Shown here one piece after another: positions 25,560-36,637 of a stretch of DNA of 64,000 nt; the first letter of the stretch is position 1; every line of letters starts with the position of its first letter. A model generated the notes under the pieces. That model saw only the letters and a program-made list of their open reading frames with translations, was not told where the DNA came from and made no database searches. The position numbers were made by a program, and so were the translations under genes. The stretch lies in assembly GCA_031308135.1 (NCBI GenBank), contig JAHLJT010000631.1, positions 143,200,734-143,264,733 of the forward strand, read 5' to 3'. Source of the stretch: Acheta domesticus. Taxonomy: Eukaryota; Arthropoda; Insecta; Orthoptera; Gryllidae.

Positions 25560-26440
25560 TCAGAGCGACCACTTCGCACATCTCGGCAAGGGCGGAAATG
25601 GCGGCGGTCGCAGCGAAGGTAACAAGACGAGACGTCGCGCTGAGAACGAGGGCCAGCGAGGGAAAGATCGCCGCCGCCAAGTGCAAAGTGGCAGCGAGTG
25701 CAGAGCGCAGGCGAGGAAGGCGAGGCGCTCACAACACTGGCGCGAGGATGGGCGCCCCTGCGGTGCGGGCGAAGTGAGGCGGGAGCGAAGGGAGCGGAGA
25801 CAGGAGTGGGATCGAGAGCGGGTCGGAGAATGAGAGGGAGAGGATAAGTGGGAGTGGGATTGAGAGAGCGCGGAAGCGAGAAAGGGAGAGAGCGGAAACG
25901 AGAGCTGGAAAGAGAACGTGAACGTGAGCAAAAGCGGAAGTGAGAGTGTGAGAGAGCGGGAGCGGGAGAGAGAGCGAGAGAGAGACAGAATGTGAGCGTG
26001 AGCAAAAGCGGGAGGGACAGTGTAGATGAGAGCAAGAGCGGGAGAGAGCGGAAGCGAGAGAGAGAACGTGAGCGTGAGCAAAAGCGAGAGTGAGAGTGTG
26101 AGTGAGAGCGGGAGAGAGCAGAAGTGAAAGAGAGGGGTGAGTGAGAGTGGAAGCGGGAAAGGCTGGCGGGCAGCGGGCGCGAGCGGAGCGGGGTGCGGGG
26201 TGCAGCAGGGGTGTGGTGGGGTGGGGGTGGGGGTGGGAGGACGAGAGGCCGCGCGTGCTGCGCTCCAGACCCTTTCGTGGCTCGGTGGCAGGGGCGGGGC
26301 GCTCTCAGCGTTACGCCAGCCCTCCTTTCAAGGCCACACGGGCAGTATGTGCTCCCGTATCGTGAGCGCGCTCTCGTCATTGAGGCCTCGGCTTTCAACA
26401 CTGCAAGGTTTCGCGGGTTACGAGGACGCTCACGCTAGGG
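25560..26440. other. CpG-rich block 10 flanking a polypurine tract
   Basis: Two CpG-rich flanks (25560-25770 and 26160-26440) surround the purine minisatellite. The 289-codon minus frame across it is Ser/Leu/Arg/Pro low complexity produced by the GAGAGC-type repeats, so I do not call a gene. Confidence 0.7.
25774..26160 (+). repeat. Polypurine (GA-rich) tract with ~75-bp minisatellite
   Basis: The plus strand is almost uninterrupted purine (GAGAGAGCGGGAG and similar). The motif GAAYGTGARCGTGAGCAAAA recurs at about 25914, 25988 and 26064, so a 74-76 bp unit is repeated about three times within it. Confidence 0.85.
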
Positions 26441-27471
26441 CAGGTCTGTCACTCTACTGAGAAGCAATGATTTGAATTGCATCTAAACTAAGGGAGAAAT
26501 TGAAGAAATGCATGCACGACTTTTTTCTTCAATAACATGTGTCCTTCCGAATACTGAATTTCAAAACGTTATTTGTAGTTGTAGTATTACTATTGTACAC
26601 GAATCATTAGTTTAAAACAATTTTATGGACACTCATATGCTTCTTTTGTTTCGGGTCTTCCTGGTTACTCCTTTGAAATTAAAACACGGCATTTCCATAG
26701 TCATGTTGTTCAATATTCACGAAAAATATAGACTAACGATGAGTTGAAAAACATAAATAAAGGGAGTTAAATAGCAAAGGAATGTAGCGAATTGGAAGAC
26801 ATGATAGGATACTTAGATCGTAAAAGAATAGAGACGAAAATAATCAAAATGAAATGAAAGAGTAACTTTTTTAAAATATAACTCAGTGATTTAATTTCCC
26901 AACTAATTCTTAGGTACCATTACTAAAAACTTTTTTATTACTTTTAAAATTGTTTATCAGTGGTAGTGTTGCATGGGCGATTATAGTTTACATTCAGTTA
27001 GTAAGCTCCACTACGCATTTGACTTTTTAGAGCCCCTTTTTGATTGAATACATGATGTTAGGAAACACCTAGAGGAAAGAGTGCAGGAACCGTTGTGAGC
27101 GCGCACGCTTGTGTCATTTAGTAATCTGCGAATGTCCCACCGACCGTCTCTCACGGCTAAACTCCTTTCCATGTGGCCCTCTTGTTTGTTCTTTGTGTTC
27201 TGCCATAGCACAAGTTTTCCCCTACTACCTCCGCGTACCCGTGCGAGACCTCTCGCATGTTAAACCCCACACTAACCCCTTATATTTCCATTCTAAGAGA
27301 GAAATTTGTTAACAAAAAGCGTTTCTTTGTTTAAAAATGTATAAATATAGCTTCCAATGTATTAACACAATATCAAATAAAAATAAAAAAAAAAGCAATT
27401 GAGGTTTAAAAGAAATTTTCAACAAAGATTTATTCAGTATTATGGAGAGTTTTCTTGAAACAATTGACCGC
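26441..27471. other. Unannotated AT-rich stretch
   Basis: No gene or repeat recognised. Opposing short frames at 27011-27312 have no known domain. Confidence 0.5.
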
Positions 27472-27513
27472 CTTACACCCAACAACTTACACCCAACACC
27501 TTACACTCAACAC
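27472..27513. repeat. 14-bp tandem repeat, three units
   Basis: Three units, CTTACACCCAACAA, CTTACACCCAACAC and CTTACACTCAACAC, lie end to end. Confidence 0.9.
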
Positions 27514-28074
27514 CTCCTTAAACACAACATTTGAAGTAATTATTCAATATTTTTGACAGTTAGCTTTTAGCTTATCGTGGTAGTCACAAAAAATATTAGC
27601 TTTTGACTTTTGAGAAAGCTACGTGTCTGAACCCGTTGACTTGAAAATTTCAGTGAATCACTGCTGATAACGAAAATACTTGTAAAGATAAAACACAAAC
27701 ACAGTCTTCACTCTTCACTGTGCGCCCACATCCCTCCACAGTTAGGTACACAGCACTTACAGACCACGGCAAAACATTAATTGAATGGTTTCACTACACG
27801 CATAAGACACATCTTCATATGAGTCAAGCAATTATAATAATACTACTTGTTGCTGGAGAGCAAATCTTGAATAAATGATTATGCAAATAAAACTCGTCAG
27901 ACTGCACAAACCACGGTGTATACAGAAAGCGTAAATATAAGATTGAGGAATCTAAGCCTTCTAAGCATGTCGTCACAAAAATGGCTACCAGCAGCAAGGA
28001 CTGAAACACTGAGGTGGCCTTGACAGTATTGAAGCGCGGAACCGAAAATTTAATTGAATATCGAGAAATGTCTC
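27514..28074. other. Unannotated AT-rich stretch
   Basis: I see nothing here beyond a 61-codon minus frame (27824-28009) that I do not recognise. Confidence 0.5.
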
Positions 28075-28300
28075 ATCGTGTAGATTATGGTGGGAAAAAT
28101 GTTTCTTTGAAGTCTTTATCCTCACAATTTTAGGTTTTAAGGCCCTAGAACGCTTTGTTTAGGAGTTTTTAGACGAAAACTTTGGCAAGTGTTGCGGGTT
28201 GCATTTAACTTGGATATTTATATGTTTTTTTAAACAAATCCTTCATATTTTTAAAGTCAAAGTAAAATTCGTCACGTACTCCGTGAAACTCTCTTTCTTT
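28075..28300 (-). repeat. Repeat family D copy 2
   Basis: Reverse-strand partner of 6790-7110. It carries the complements of AACTCCTAAACAAAGCG, the GGGCCTTAAAA motif and the CCCGCAACA-type motif in the same order. Confidence 0.6.
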
Positions 28301-28823
28301 ATCGATACCTAATTTATAAAGTTTGGTTGCGTACGAGAGCCGCAACGGAAAGGTATACTACTGAAATAATACAGGGGGCGATAAATTGATTTACTAGATT
28401 ACTTGATTAATTAGATTGTCTGTAGATGACTTGATTTGTAAGACTTACAATTTTAAATCTAATTTTGTGTATAAAGAAGCACTCAAAAAGTACTTTAGTG
28501 TATAAGTATTCAAAAAAGTACTTTTTCATATAACTTTCTCTACCGAAAAAGTATAACAATAAGCAACACTAAAATGTTTAAAAATTATTATGTACTTTGA
28601 AAGTGCGAATAAAACTTTCTAACATGAACAACTACTGTAACCTCATGAATAAATGTTGAGTCAAGGAGGAAATCTCTATTAGAGAACACTGTAGTAACTA
28701 AGTGCCAGTTGCTCGTCTTTTGTTTCTTTGTAATTCCATCGCTAGACTCCACTACATTTATTTTGTTTTCTGGAAATAATATTCTGGACTATGTGCCAGA
28801 TTTAAAAGATTCCATTGCCATTA

Positions 28824-28945
28824 TTCTTTCTATTTCTGTCTCTGTCTGTCTCTCTCTCTCCCTCTCTCGCTCTCTCCGTCTCTCTCTCTCACTCCCTCTC
28901 CTTCTCGTCCACTCTCCATCTCTCCCCCTCTCTCTCTCCCTCTAT
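28824..28945 (+). repeat. (TC)n polypyrimidine microsatellite
   Basis: A 120-bp C/T tract on plus, dominated by TCTCTC with CCCTCTC interruptions. The Ser/Leu-rich 100-codon frame across it is an artefact. Confidence 0.9.
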
Positions 28946-29084
28946 CAACAGAGGGACAAAGTCCTGGATTTCTGGATTCGTTGCATAGGTTGGCGAAGCT
29001 GTTTCTATTAGAAAGAATGAGAGCAGATTATGAAATATTAAAAATTTGGCATTCCTTATCAGACTTTTACCTATTATCTAAGTT

Positions 29085-29300
29085 GGCCCCGTGGCCGAGA
29101 TCGCTAAAGCAATAGTGTCGTAGTGACCGCTGACCGTGGGACGGAGGTTTCGAGTCCCGGCCTCCGGCCATGGTTATATGTATTCGTCCTTTTAAACACC
29201 TATCGTCACCATATCGTTTTATTCTCATACTATAACGTTAAATCCAATAGTTGTCACTAATGACGTAGTAACTGAGGCGACCTTAAATAACAAACAAAAA
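29085..29300 (+). mobile_element. tRNA-derived SINE, family E copy 2
   Basis: The tRNA-like head starts TTGGCCCCGTGGCCGAGATC and has box-B-like GGTTTCGAGTCCC at 29146-29158 and the acceptor-like GGCCTCCGGCCA. The body shares AATGACG and GTAAC...ACC elements with the 5266 copy and ends in an A-rich tail. A 3' body and tail argue against a real tRNA gene. Confidence 0.7.
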
Positions 29301-29410
29301 TTTCAAAATGTTTTGTATTTTAAAATTCCATTCAAGCAAAAATTGATAAGTCGTATACGTTTCTGTCTCTGAACGTTAACCTAATAAAACGGTTTCATTA
29401 AGTTAACGTA

Positions 29411-29447
29411 CAAAGATCTGTTGAAGGGTGTAACCCCATGGCCGAAA
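29411..29447 (+). other. Hairpin motif with CTGNNGA...GGCCGAAACGT
   Basis: A short stem-loop-like sequence, GGGTGTAACCCC, flanked by CTGTTGA and GGCCGAAACGTAG. The same layout occurs on the minus strand at 44980-45020. Such motifs are common in invertebrate repeats; this copy departs from the hammerhead core at CTGTTGA. Confidence 0.4.
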
Positions 29448-29619
29448 CGTAGACACTTAATACATTTTTGCATACATGAATATACATACATGAATCAAAC
29501 TTTGAAATGTATATATTTCGTAATTGTTTAACGTGGATTTCACCTAATAGGAGGCTTATTAATGTCAAACTTTTAATGTATAATAATAATCTAAGAGCAG
29601 AAACGTCTTAAGAAGAGAG

Positions 29620-29790
29620 CCAACGCCTCCGCAGAGCGTCCTGCTGCAGCGGCGCTGGCGCTGGCAGTGGCGGGGCGGGCAGCGCAGCGGGGCGGGGGCG
29701 TCGCCGCCGCTGACCCAGTGCCCTCGTCCAGCGGCGCCCCGCCCCGCCCCGCCCCGCCCCGCCCCGCCGCCCATCCACTGATTAAACTCT
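29620..29790. other. CpG-rich block 11
   Basis: A small island, G-rich then C-rich on plus, ending in the GCCCC array. Confidence 0.6.
29736..29765 (+). repeat. (GCCCC)6 pentanucleotide repeat
   Basis: Six consecutive GCCCC units; the minus strand is a run of GGGGC with G-quadruplex potential. Confidence 0.9.
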
Positions 29791-30214
29791 TTTTATTATT
29801 CCCGTCTTTCCTCGCCCGAGACGTAATTAGTCACGCGGAGGAGTCACACCTTGTCAATATTTTCCGCATCTCCGACGCTCGTCGAATGGTGTCGTCAGTG
29901 ATAGGTCGTGATGGGTGGGTGGGGAGGATGGATGATCACCCATCGCCAGGGTCTAAGAAAACGAATCAAGAGGCGAATAGAGGAAGTAAGGAATGCGCCG
30001 GCCATGGGACCGCGCAGTCCTTCCTTATGTCCGGGGGTGCTGTCTTCGACATTCGCCTGAAAGTCATCGAAAAAACCACACATCTCGGATCTGAAAACCT
30101 GAATTAGATCATTTCAAATGTTAATTTTCCACAGGAAAACTCGTATTGTGGGGCCCCCGTATACACAAAGTAAATAAACGTGTCTCTAATATGACGTAAC
30201 TTTGCTACATCTAA
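29791..30214. other. Unannotated stretch
   Basis: Moderate GC. The plus frame 29667-30107 (146 codons) and minus frame 29895-30083 overlap and show no domain; the plus frame begins in the CpG block. Confidence 0.45.
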
Positions 30215-31310
30215 CATGTTATGTAGTCAGAAACCACGATTTTGCGGTCCTTGATACCTAAAAATTGATTACGACAAAACGTCTATCCATTTGTCTTTCC
30301 GTCCGTGAGCAACACAAGCATCTCAACTGTGCATAGGGTTTTTTCCAAAATCAATATTCCTGTGATTTTTTGAATTGTTCTCAAAAAACGGCTCCATTTT
30401 TTTCTTGTAATTTCTTGTAAGAACAGTTTAATTCATTCATAAAGGTGGCGTGGGTCTGAATTTCAATGTCAACTCTGAATTTTCAAAAAAATACAAATGT
30501 TTCAACAACTTTCTTTCTACAACTACAATATTACTGATAGAGATTTTTCTTCTAATCAAATTTTTCTCCATAATTAGTCTTTCATCAAGATCAGGCACAT
30601 CTTTTTGAAAGTTTAATAATTTTCGCGTAATTTTGAGTGAAATCTGTACAAAACTAAAATATATCAAAAACAATAATTTCTCAAAACCGCACCAATTGTT
30701 TAAATTTTTGGTGGGGATAGTGCTCAATGTACTATAAAAAAATTAACCACATTTTAATCTATTCTTTCGTGTAATTCAAAAACTACACGATTGCAATTTT
30801 TAAACATATCCTTCACGTCGTTAATATTCACAATTGAGGCGATTTGTTCACATTATTGCATTTATGAGTACATGTGCTTTAAAATGATGCCATAAAAAGT
30901 TTCTCGAATACCCGAGAGTTTTCTGTGAAAATGAGCTCAAAATTCTGAATTTCTAGAAATAACCAAACGCCATTTTCTCGAAAACAGCTCCAAAATTATT
31001 TTCTTCAAGAATTGTGTACGGATAATGCTAATAGTACTGTTCAATACCACATACAAATATTTTTTTCTTTTTTATTTCTGATTTTCTAAAAAGTTTATAT
31101 GTGTGTTCTTTTTAAATATCTCTCACGCCATTCACATACACATTTCCATGTATTTATTTACATTTTGTTACTGGACATGCCTCAAATTGCTTCCAATGAA
31201 GGTTTTTGGAAAGTCAAAAGTTTTCTGTGAAAATAAGCTTCAAATTTCTTATTTACAGTAATGCTTAAAAGACATTTTCGTGAAAACTGTGTCATTCTGT
31301 GGCACCACAA
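30215..31310 (-). repeat. Family A repeat, near full length (A6)
   Basis: Reverse copy starting inside the 3' domain (TTTGCGGTCCTTGATACC) without the hairpin, running through the modules, and ending at the 5' terminus as TCATTCTGTGGCACCAC (about 31291-31308). The join just before the terminus shows that most of the 5' domain is deleted. It abuts copy A7. Confidence 0.85.
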
Positions 31311-31356
31311 GTTAATTTTTCGTATACGTACTCGTACGTATAAATGGAGTAATATA

Positions 31357-33477
31357 GGGGGAGAACGGGGGAATGGGAGCCTACTAAGGAGAAAGTGAAA
31401 TGAACATGCCGTAGAAACGATTTGTGTTAATCTCGATGTTAATATAGCTTCTATTATCTTTGGTCCATAAAATATCTAAAAGAAAAAGCAAATAGACTCT
31501 TCTATTATGAGTAAAAAAAGAAAAATCAAAACGGAGTCGATTGACTCTGATTACCTGATCACCTGTAGTGTAATGGGAGCCCTCACTGGGTAATGGCAGC
31601 CGTAGCAAAATTAATCCATACAAACGACATAAATTAGCTGTCTTAATGAAATTTCAATCTAATGCCATTTTTCGACTCATATGGATCTACAAATGCATTT
31701 GTACACTTATAAATAAATTATTGTTACAACATTTATGAATAAATTATTGTTTTCTAGCACCAAATTTGCAAATAAAAGACGTCCAACATCGCAATCTGCA
31801 CAGTGCACATGTGATACATTTTTACATCCTTTAGAAGTGATGACAGTGGCATTTGATTATTCGTCAGTGAAGTAAAGCACATAAATGATTTTATACGGGA
31901 ATAGTCACTTTCATTATTGATGCAAATCGATTAGCTCTCTGTGGAAGATTGTGACAAACGGCTTGTAGAGCTCCGTTTAGGTGGTCTACCCCTCCTTGTT
32001 ATCACCCTTGTTTTCCTTTTTTGCAGTAGAAAAGTCGAATCTTTTCTTCGGCGGCGGACCCCTGCCTCGATTTGACTTCTCTTTCTGTCGTTGTTCTCTC
32101 TTCTTCATAGAGTTTTTGAAAGGTGAAGCAGTCGAAATCTCGAAATACCATTTCTTACGAGCATTTTTGAGAGGCTGGTAGCTATTTTTGATAGGGAGAT
32201 CTAGGACAAAATACAATGTATTTGTAAAATGTGTTCATATTTGTTTGTATTTGTAAAATATGTTCGCTCTGATTGTGACTTCTTTGTTGTAGAGGAGTAC
32301 TACGTTCTTGAGTATCGATGAAAATGGTTCTATTGATTCTTCAGAACGGATGTCCCGTCCATCTCTTCAAAAGCCTCGCCTCCGAGAACATTGTCTGGAA
32401 CGTACAGGCTGTAGTCTCAACTACAGTTTGGGGTTCACTAATAGTTTTAACTGCAAAGGTATCCTTTTTAAAGAATGCAACATTTAAAAATCAGATTCCT
32501 CTTACTTTGAAAGCAGCTCAAGGAAACGACCTTAGAAAATACTTAATTAAAAATCTCATCTATGTCGTATGGAGTTATTCTTCTCAGTGGACTAGTCATT
32601 TTACAAAGAGATCACATTTCTTGTTGTAGGCCGCTTTTCAGGGTTCGTAAATCGACAATTCGTTGGTTTGAGAGCTACTGCACATTCATACGCAAGTGAA
32701 CAGAACAGCTCACTACTAAGACCGTAAAATATTTTGTTAAATATTAGTAGGTGGTCCGCGAGTTTCTTTTCTTGAGCTTCAGAAACATTGTTGGCATGGA
32801 CGTTTCAGATCAGCATTTCCATCTTTACTTAGAGCCCTGTACCACTTCTTCAAAGAAAAGTAAGTAATTCCAGATCTGTAAACAGTTGTCATACAAGATG
32901 CACTTCACTTCTGTGTGTAGTTCATGTACAATCCACTTTGCCTTATTTGTGGCCCACGGTATTTTTCGACGCTCACACTGGAAACAAAATAAATCGCATT
33001 ATAATGAGTTTGTTTAATCCTGTTAAGTTAAAATAACGAACGTGAAGCAAAAACCATCATGGGGGTTATCAGCGCTAGGCTCCAATTTCCTCTTCCAATG
33101 GCTCTCATTTCCCGAATGATAACGTTTTTGTTTAAATTACAAGATGTAGGAAGAAATAATTTTGAACTTCTGTTTTAGCTTCGTTTCGTTTAACTACATG
33201 AATCATGCGAAATGCAACCTACTAAGGTCCCTACCTAAGCATGATATCAAACTCACCGGCTGAAGATAACAGCAGCAAAAATGACAGGCAGACGGCCGAA
33301 AACACACTGTGTCGTCTGTTAGGCAAACGGAGTGCGACTGTGACACCTCTCGCACTGTGGACGAAGGGTCCTCTCTAGGGAACATTCAACGCAATTAGCA
33401 GTTTCCTGGCGTGCAAAACTCAAATTATTCGGGATAGGTTCCAATTACCCTTAGACTCTCATTCCCCCGTACTCCCC
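31357..33477 (-). mobile_element. pogo-type DNA transposon, degenerate
   Basis: A 2,121-bp element with inverted ends: left GGGGGAGAACGGGGGAATG; the right end read inward is GGGGAGTACGGGGGAATG. About 23 of 26 aligned positions match. Flanking TA dinucleotides (31355-31356 and 33478-33479) collapse to the single TA seen at this site in other family A copies (for example GTATATTACTCCAT near 54986), so a TA duplication is supported by paralogous empty sites. AATGGGAGCC-like motifs recur inside both ends (about 31570-31605 and 33090-33115). Minus-strand transposase remnants fit the pogo branch of Tc1/mariner/IS630. Confidence 0.8.
31986..32804 (-). pseudogene. pogo/Tigger-like transposase remnant
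   Basis: Two minus-strand pieces are readable. The frame open over 32604-32804 includes EKKLADHLL, FYGLSSEL and SLAYECAVALK, matching the layout of the CENP-B-type DNA-binding HTH of pogo/Tigger transposases (conserved FYGLT and LAYELA positions). The frame at 31986-32216 encodes a basic tail with EISTASPFK followed by Lys/Arg-rich sequence, like pogo C-termini. The DDE catalytic core should lie between them, but only about 390 bp remain there, with stops in all frames, so it is deleted or scrambled. The plus frame 32318-32629 (103 codons) is a shadow. Inactive. Confidence 0.6.
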
Positions 33478-34340
33478 TACGTGGGTAGTATAGAGAAAGT
33501 TACGTAATGCTGCGGAAAATCGATTTCGAAATTTCAACGGAAATACATGTTTTGATGTCCCCTTATTCCGAAAAATTGTTGGTTTCTTTTTCCAAAAAGT
33601 GTCTGTACGATTGTTCGTCTGTTGATCCGTGCGTCCGTCCATCTCTGAATAAGTCATTCCATCTGTGTCATCTGTGTGCAACACTAGCGCCTAAACCATG
33701 CTTAAAAATATCTTTCAAAATGAATATTCTCAGATCTATCTGACTTCACTCGCTTTTCAGCAATTTTGAACACATTCATTAATTTTTGGGGGTACTTTAC
33801 AAGAAGCCTTTGAGACATTTTCAACATCTTCTGAAAAATGGCTCAAATTTTTTTCTTTAAATTTCTTGTAAAAATAGAGCGAAATACACTGATAAAGTTG
33901 GCGTAGGTCTGATTTTTACTGTTAGCTCTGAATTTTCGAAAGCAGTGAGATGTTCAAAATCTCTTGGGCGTATTCCTTCAAGTACAAAATTGAAGATAAG
34001 AGATTTTTTCCTTCAAATAAAACTTGTTTTTCATAATTCTTTGATTAACGTTAAGTACATGTTGCTATATATAGCGTGAAATATGGGCAATATTAAAAAG
34101 TAAAAAAACCGAAATTTTTCAAAAACGGCTCCAAATTTTTCTGAGCTTCAAACTTTTGATGGGGATACTGCTAAATGTACTCTATAAGATGACATGATCT
34201 CTATAATGTTCTATTGATTTGTTCTTTAAGAAATTCCACAAATGTAATCTTTTTGACTTGTCTACGTCGTTAATATTTACAATGGCAGCGATTTCTTCAC
34301 ATTGTTGCGTTAATGAGGGCATGTGTATGTAAAAAGAATT

Positions 34341-35009
34341 AAATTATTATAGGAATATTTTATTAGAAATGTGAGGACCTATTTCAAAAGTTCTCGGAAT
34401 GTCTGATAAGCACATCCTTTAGCGGAAAGTTCCCGTAGCGTTTGCCAGCACTGAACCAACTCGTGCCCCCGCACCCGCGTTCCACACCAGCGCGGTCGCT
34501 ATTACGCGAACAAGAAAAGCACGTGATCATCCCAGGTAAAAAGAGGCATGTGGAAGGATGGAGCGCTGGAGTAAGTGAGGGTGCGGGGGAGGCGAGGCGG
34601 TGGCCGATGCGAGCGAACGAGGCGGACGAGGGGCGAGGCGAGAGCTGTGTGGAGAGATGAGAATGGAGGGCGGTCTGGCGCAAGAGCGCAGAAGCGGGAG
34701 ATAGTTTCCCCCCGTAAAAAGTCTAAGTAGCACTAGTGAACTTCTTAAAACAGTAAATATTTCTACAGCTATAGAAACTAACTATATCTGAAAAAGAAAC
34801 TATAGTTGTTAATAAAACAGCCTAGAGAAAAGCAATCTTCTTTTATTTAACCATTCGCCCTTCTAGGTGTTTAACGACCCTATCTCTCACAACCAAGCGA
34901 GCTGGGTGCCGGGAGAGAAGAGGAGGTAATAAAAGAAGAAATAGAGGCCTGAAAGTGAAGGTCCAAAATAGTTCCAGATGATCCATTTGGTCAAACTGTG
35001 ACAGATGCC
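34341..35009. other. Insertion within family A copy A7, with CpG-rich block 12
   Basis: About 670 bp separate two adjoining parts of one family A copy. It contains a CpG-rich core (34440-34720) and a purine-rich 3' part (34880-34950). I found no clear inverted ends or target duplication, so the type of insertion is unknown. Confidence 0.45.
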
Positions 35010-35160
35010 TCATAAAGTTTCTTGAAAACTTAAGTTTTCGATGAGAGCTCCAAATTCCGCATTTTCAGAAACGTTGAAACGCTCTTTTCTCGAAAATAGG
35101 TCCAATTGTTTTCTTTATATTTTTGAATAGATAATACTAAATAACAGAATAACATGACAT

Positions 35161-35735
35161 CAATGCCACTGCGGCGATAGATGGGAGCTGGGAATGTGTC
35201 CTCTCCTTTAAAATTTAGGGCGTGATATGAACATGTCACCCCCTAAAATGTCCTTCTACCTCAGTGACAGATGATCTAAATATTAACCAGTGAACAGTGG
35301 TCTGCAGAAATTACTTGAAAGTAGTTTTCGGTGGAAGGTGGTTTTAGAGCCAATAATAGTGATCGGGAAGGTATTTGAAAAAGACGCTTAATAAACATTG
35401 GATAACGTAATAATGTTTTACGGGAGCATTACCATGCCTCAAGCCCCCGGCTTCATCCCCAGGCTAGTACCTGCTCCCCAGTTCTTGCACATTATTTTGG
35501 TCAAATACCTGTGAATTTTATATGAACGAGGAAATTTCACCTCCTGCGAGGAATCCTGCGAAAAATTCATTTTTCTGAGCAACGTTCTTCGCCGCGTTTG
35601 CGAGTGTTGAGCACGTCCTTTAGTTTGCCCACAAAAGTTTAATAAAAATTACGTAATTTCATGTTGACTATTATAGGCATTGAAATTATAATAATTATTC
35701 ATAACTTAACCAGAGTATGCTGATGCAACAACGAT
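35161..35735. other. Unannotated AT-rich stretch
   Basis: No promoter, repeat or RNA recognised upstream of the 147-codon frame. Confidence 0.45.
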
Positions 35736-36179
35736 GTGTACCCATTACTCGCCAGTAGATTGCGTATGTTATATTACAACTACAACATTTTTACAACAAG
35801 AGCATTGTTTGAACCTTTTAGTCCCAATGAATATATTAAAAGTATGAAAAGAACGATTCACAGATTTTTGTTTGATTTTCTCAAGGCCAATTACTCAGAT
35901 CCTCCTTTTCACATTCACATAGAATATTCTGGATGCCATTCTTTCAGAATAGATGACTTGTCACAAAATAAAAATCAACATGTCTTTATTTCAAACATTC
36001 TCCCATTTTTTCTGGAGATAATATCTACAATAAGCAACAAAAGCCAAGCGAGTTGGTTTCGAATACCTAACATTCCTGATTATGTCAATGACATCCATTC
36101 AGCCTGCTACCAAATTAATTTTCGAGGATTTGAATATCAAGGATTTTTATTACTGAACGATATGCGATATTTACTTTGA
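35736..36179 (+). CDS. Unrecognised 147-codon open frame, possible protein-coding fragment
   Basis: This is the longest open frame in the window that is not low complexity. It lies in AT-rich DNA where stops are frequent. The product has a balanced composition with aromatic and charged residues (for example YSGCHSFRIDDL and SWFRIPNIPDYVNDIHSACY), one fairly hydrophobic stretch (FISNILPFFLEIIS, about residues 84-97), and no clear signal peptide. It ends MRYLL-stop. The true start is uncertain; M11, M38 or an upstream exon are possible. I recognise no family. It may be an exon, a decayed mobile-element gene or chance. Confidence 0.35.
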   Translation: MYPLLASRLRMLYYNYNIFTTRALFEPFSPNEYIKSMKRTIHRFLFDFLKANYSDPPFHIHIEYSGCHSFRIDDLSQNKNQHVFISNILPFFLEIISTISNKSQASWFRIPNIPDYVNDIHSACYQINFRGFEYQGFLLLNDMRYLL

Positions 36180-36637
36180 TCAAGACTAGCAACTGAGGAA
36201 TGTAGCAGGAAAGTAAAAAGGAAACCATTATTATTAATAACAATAATGTAAAGATTATAATAAAAATATGGTTAACATGTGTTTTGAGTTGATTTCGACA
36301 GTAGAGTAAGGGAGACTGAAGAACGTAATATTTTCGAAATTGCATTCAGCTCGAACTAAACAGTAAGGAACATCGTAATACCATTCGATCATAGAAAAAT
36401 ATCACATCTTTGTTGTTATTTTTCTCTCTAATTCAGTTGTGGAACCAAAACCTCGCATATATATCTTCCGAGTGGGAGAATAAAATTATTTATGATTATT
36501 TAATTTTGAACTCTCTTTAATAACATTTAAAAATATATCTCATTGTTACATTTTACCAATTTGCAAAAATAATTTCTGTACATTGTATTACGCAGGAAAT
36601 GTTTATATGCAAATCGCAATAATTGTACACGTAAGAA
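36180..36637. other. Unannotated AT-rich stretch
   Basis: AT-rich, with ATAATAAAAAT-type sequence just after the open frame but no clear polyadenylation signal. Nothing else seen. Confidence 0.45.

Larger units (their letters stand above)
31311..35160 (-). repeat. Family A repeat (A7) interrupted by two insertions
   Basis: One reverse copy in three pieces: 31311-31356 (outer part of the terminal hairpin), 33478-34340 (rest of hairpin, 3' domain, last modules) and about 35010-35160 (middle module). The first gap is a pogo-type element. The second gap (about 34341-35009) includes a CpG-rich block. Joining the edges gives the order seen in uninterrupted copies. Confidence 0.8.

Noticed and set aside
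25532..26401. 289-codon minus-strand frame
   Set aside because: Lies on the polypurine minisatellite; the Ser/Leu/Arg repeats simply translate the simple sequence.
27472..27513. Possible CRISPR-like array
   Set aside because: Contiguous 14-bp units without spacers in eukaryotic-type DNA; a minisatellite.
29092..29172. Possible tRNA gene
   Set aside because: Extended, imperfect arms and a shared SINE 3' body; treated as SINE family E.
29667..30107. 146-codon plus-strand frame
   Set aside because: Begins in a CpG-rich block, overlaps a minus frame, and has no domain or conserved motif I recognise.
32318..32629. 103-codon plus-strand frame as a gene
   Set aside because: It lies opposite the pogo transposase remnant and has no recognisable domain.
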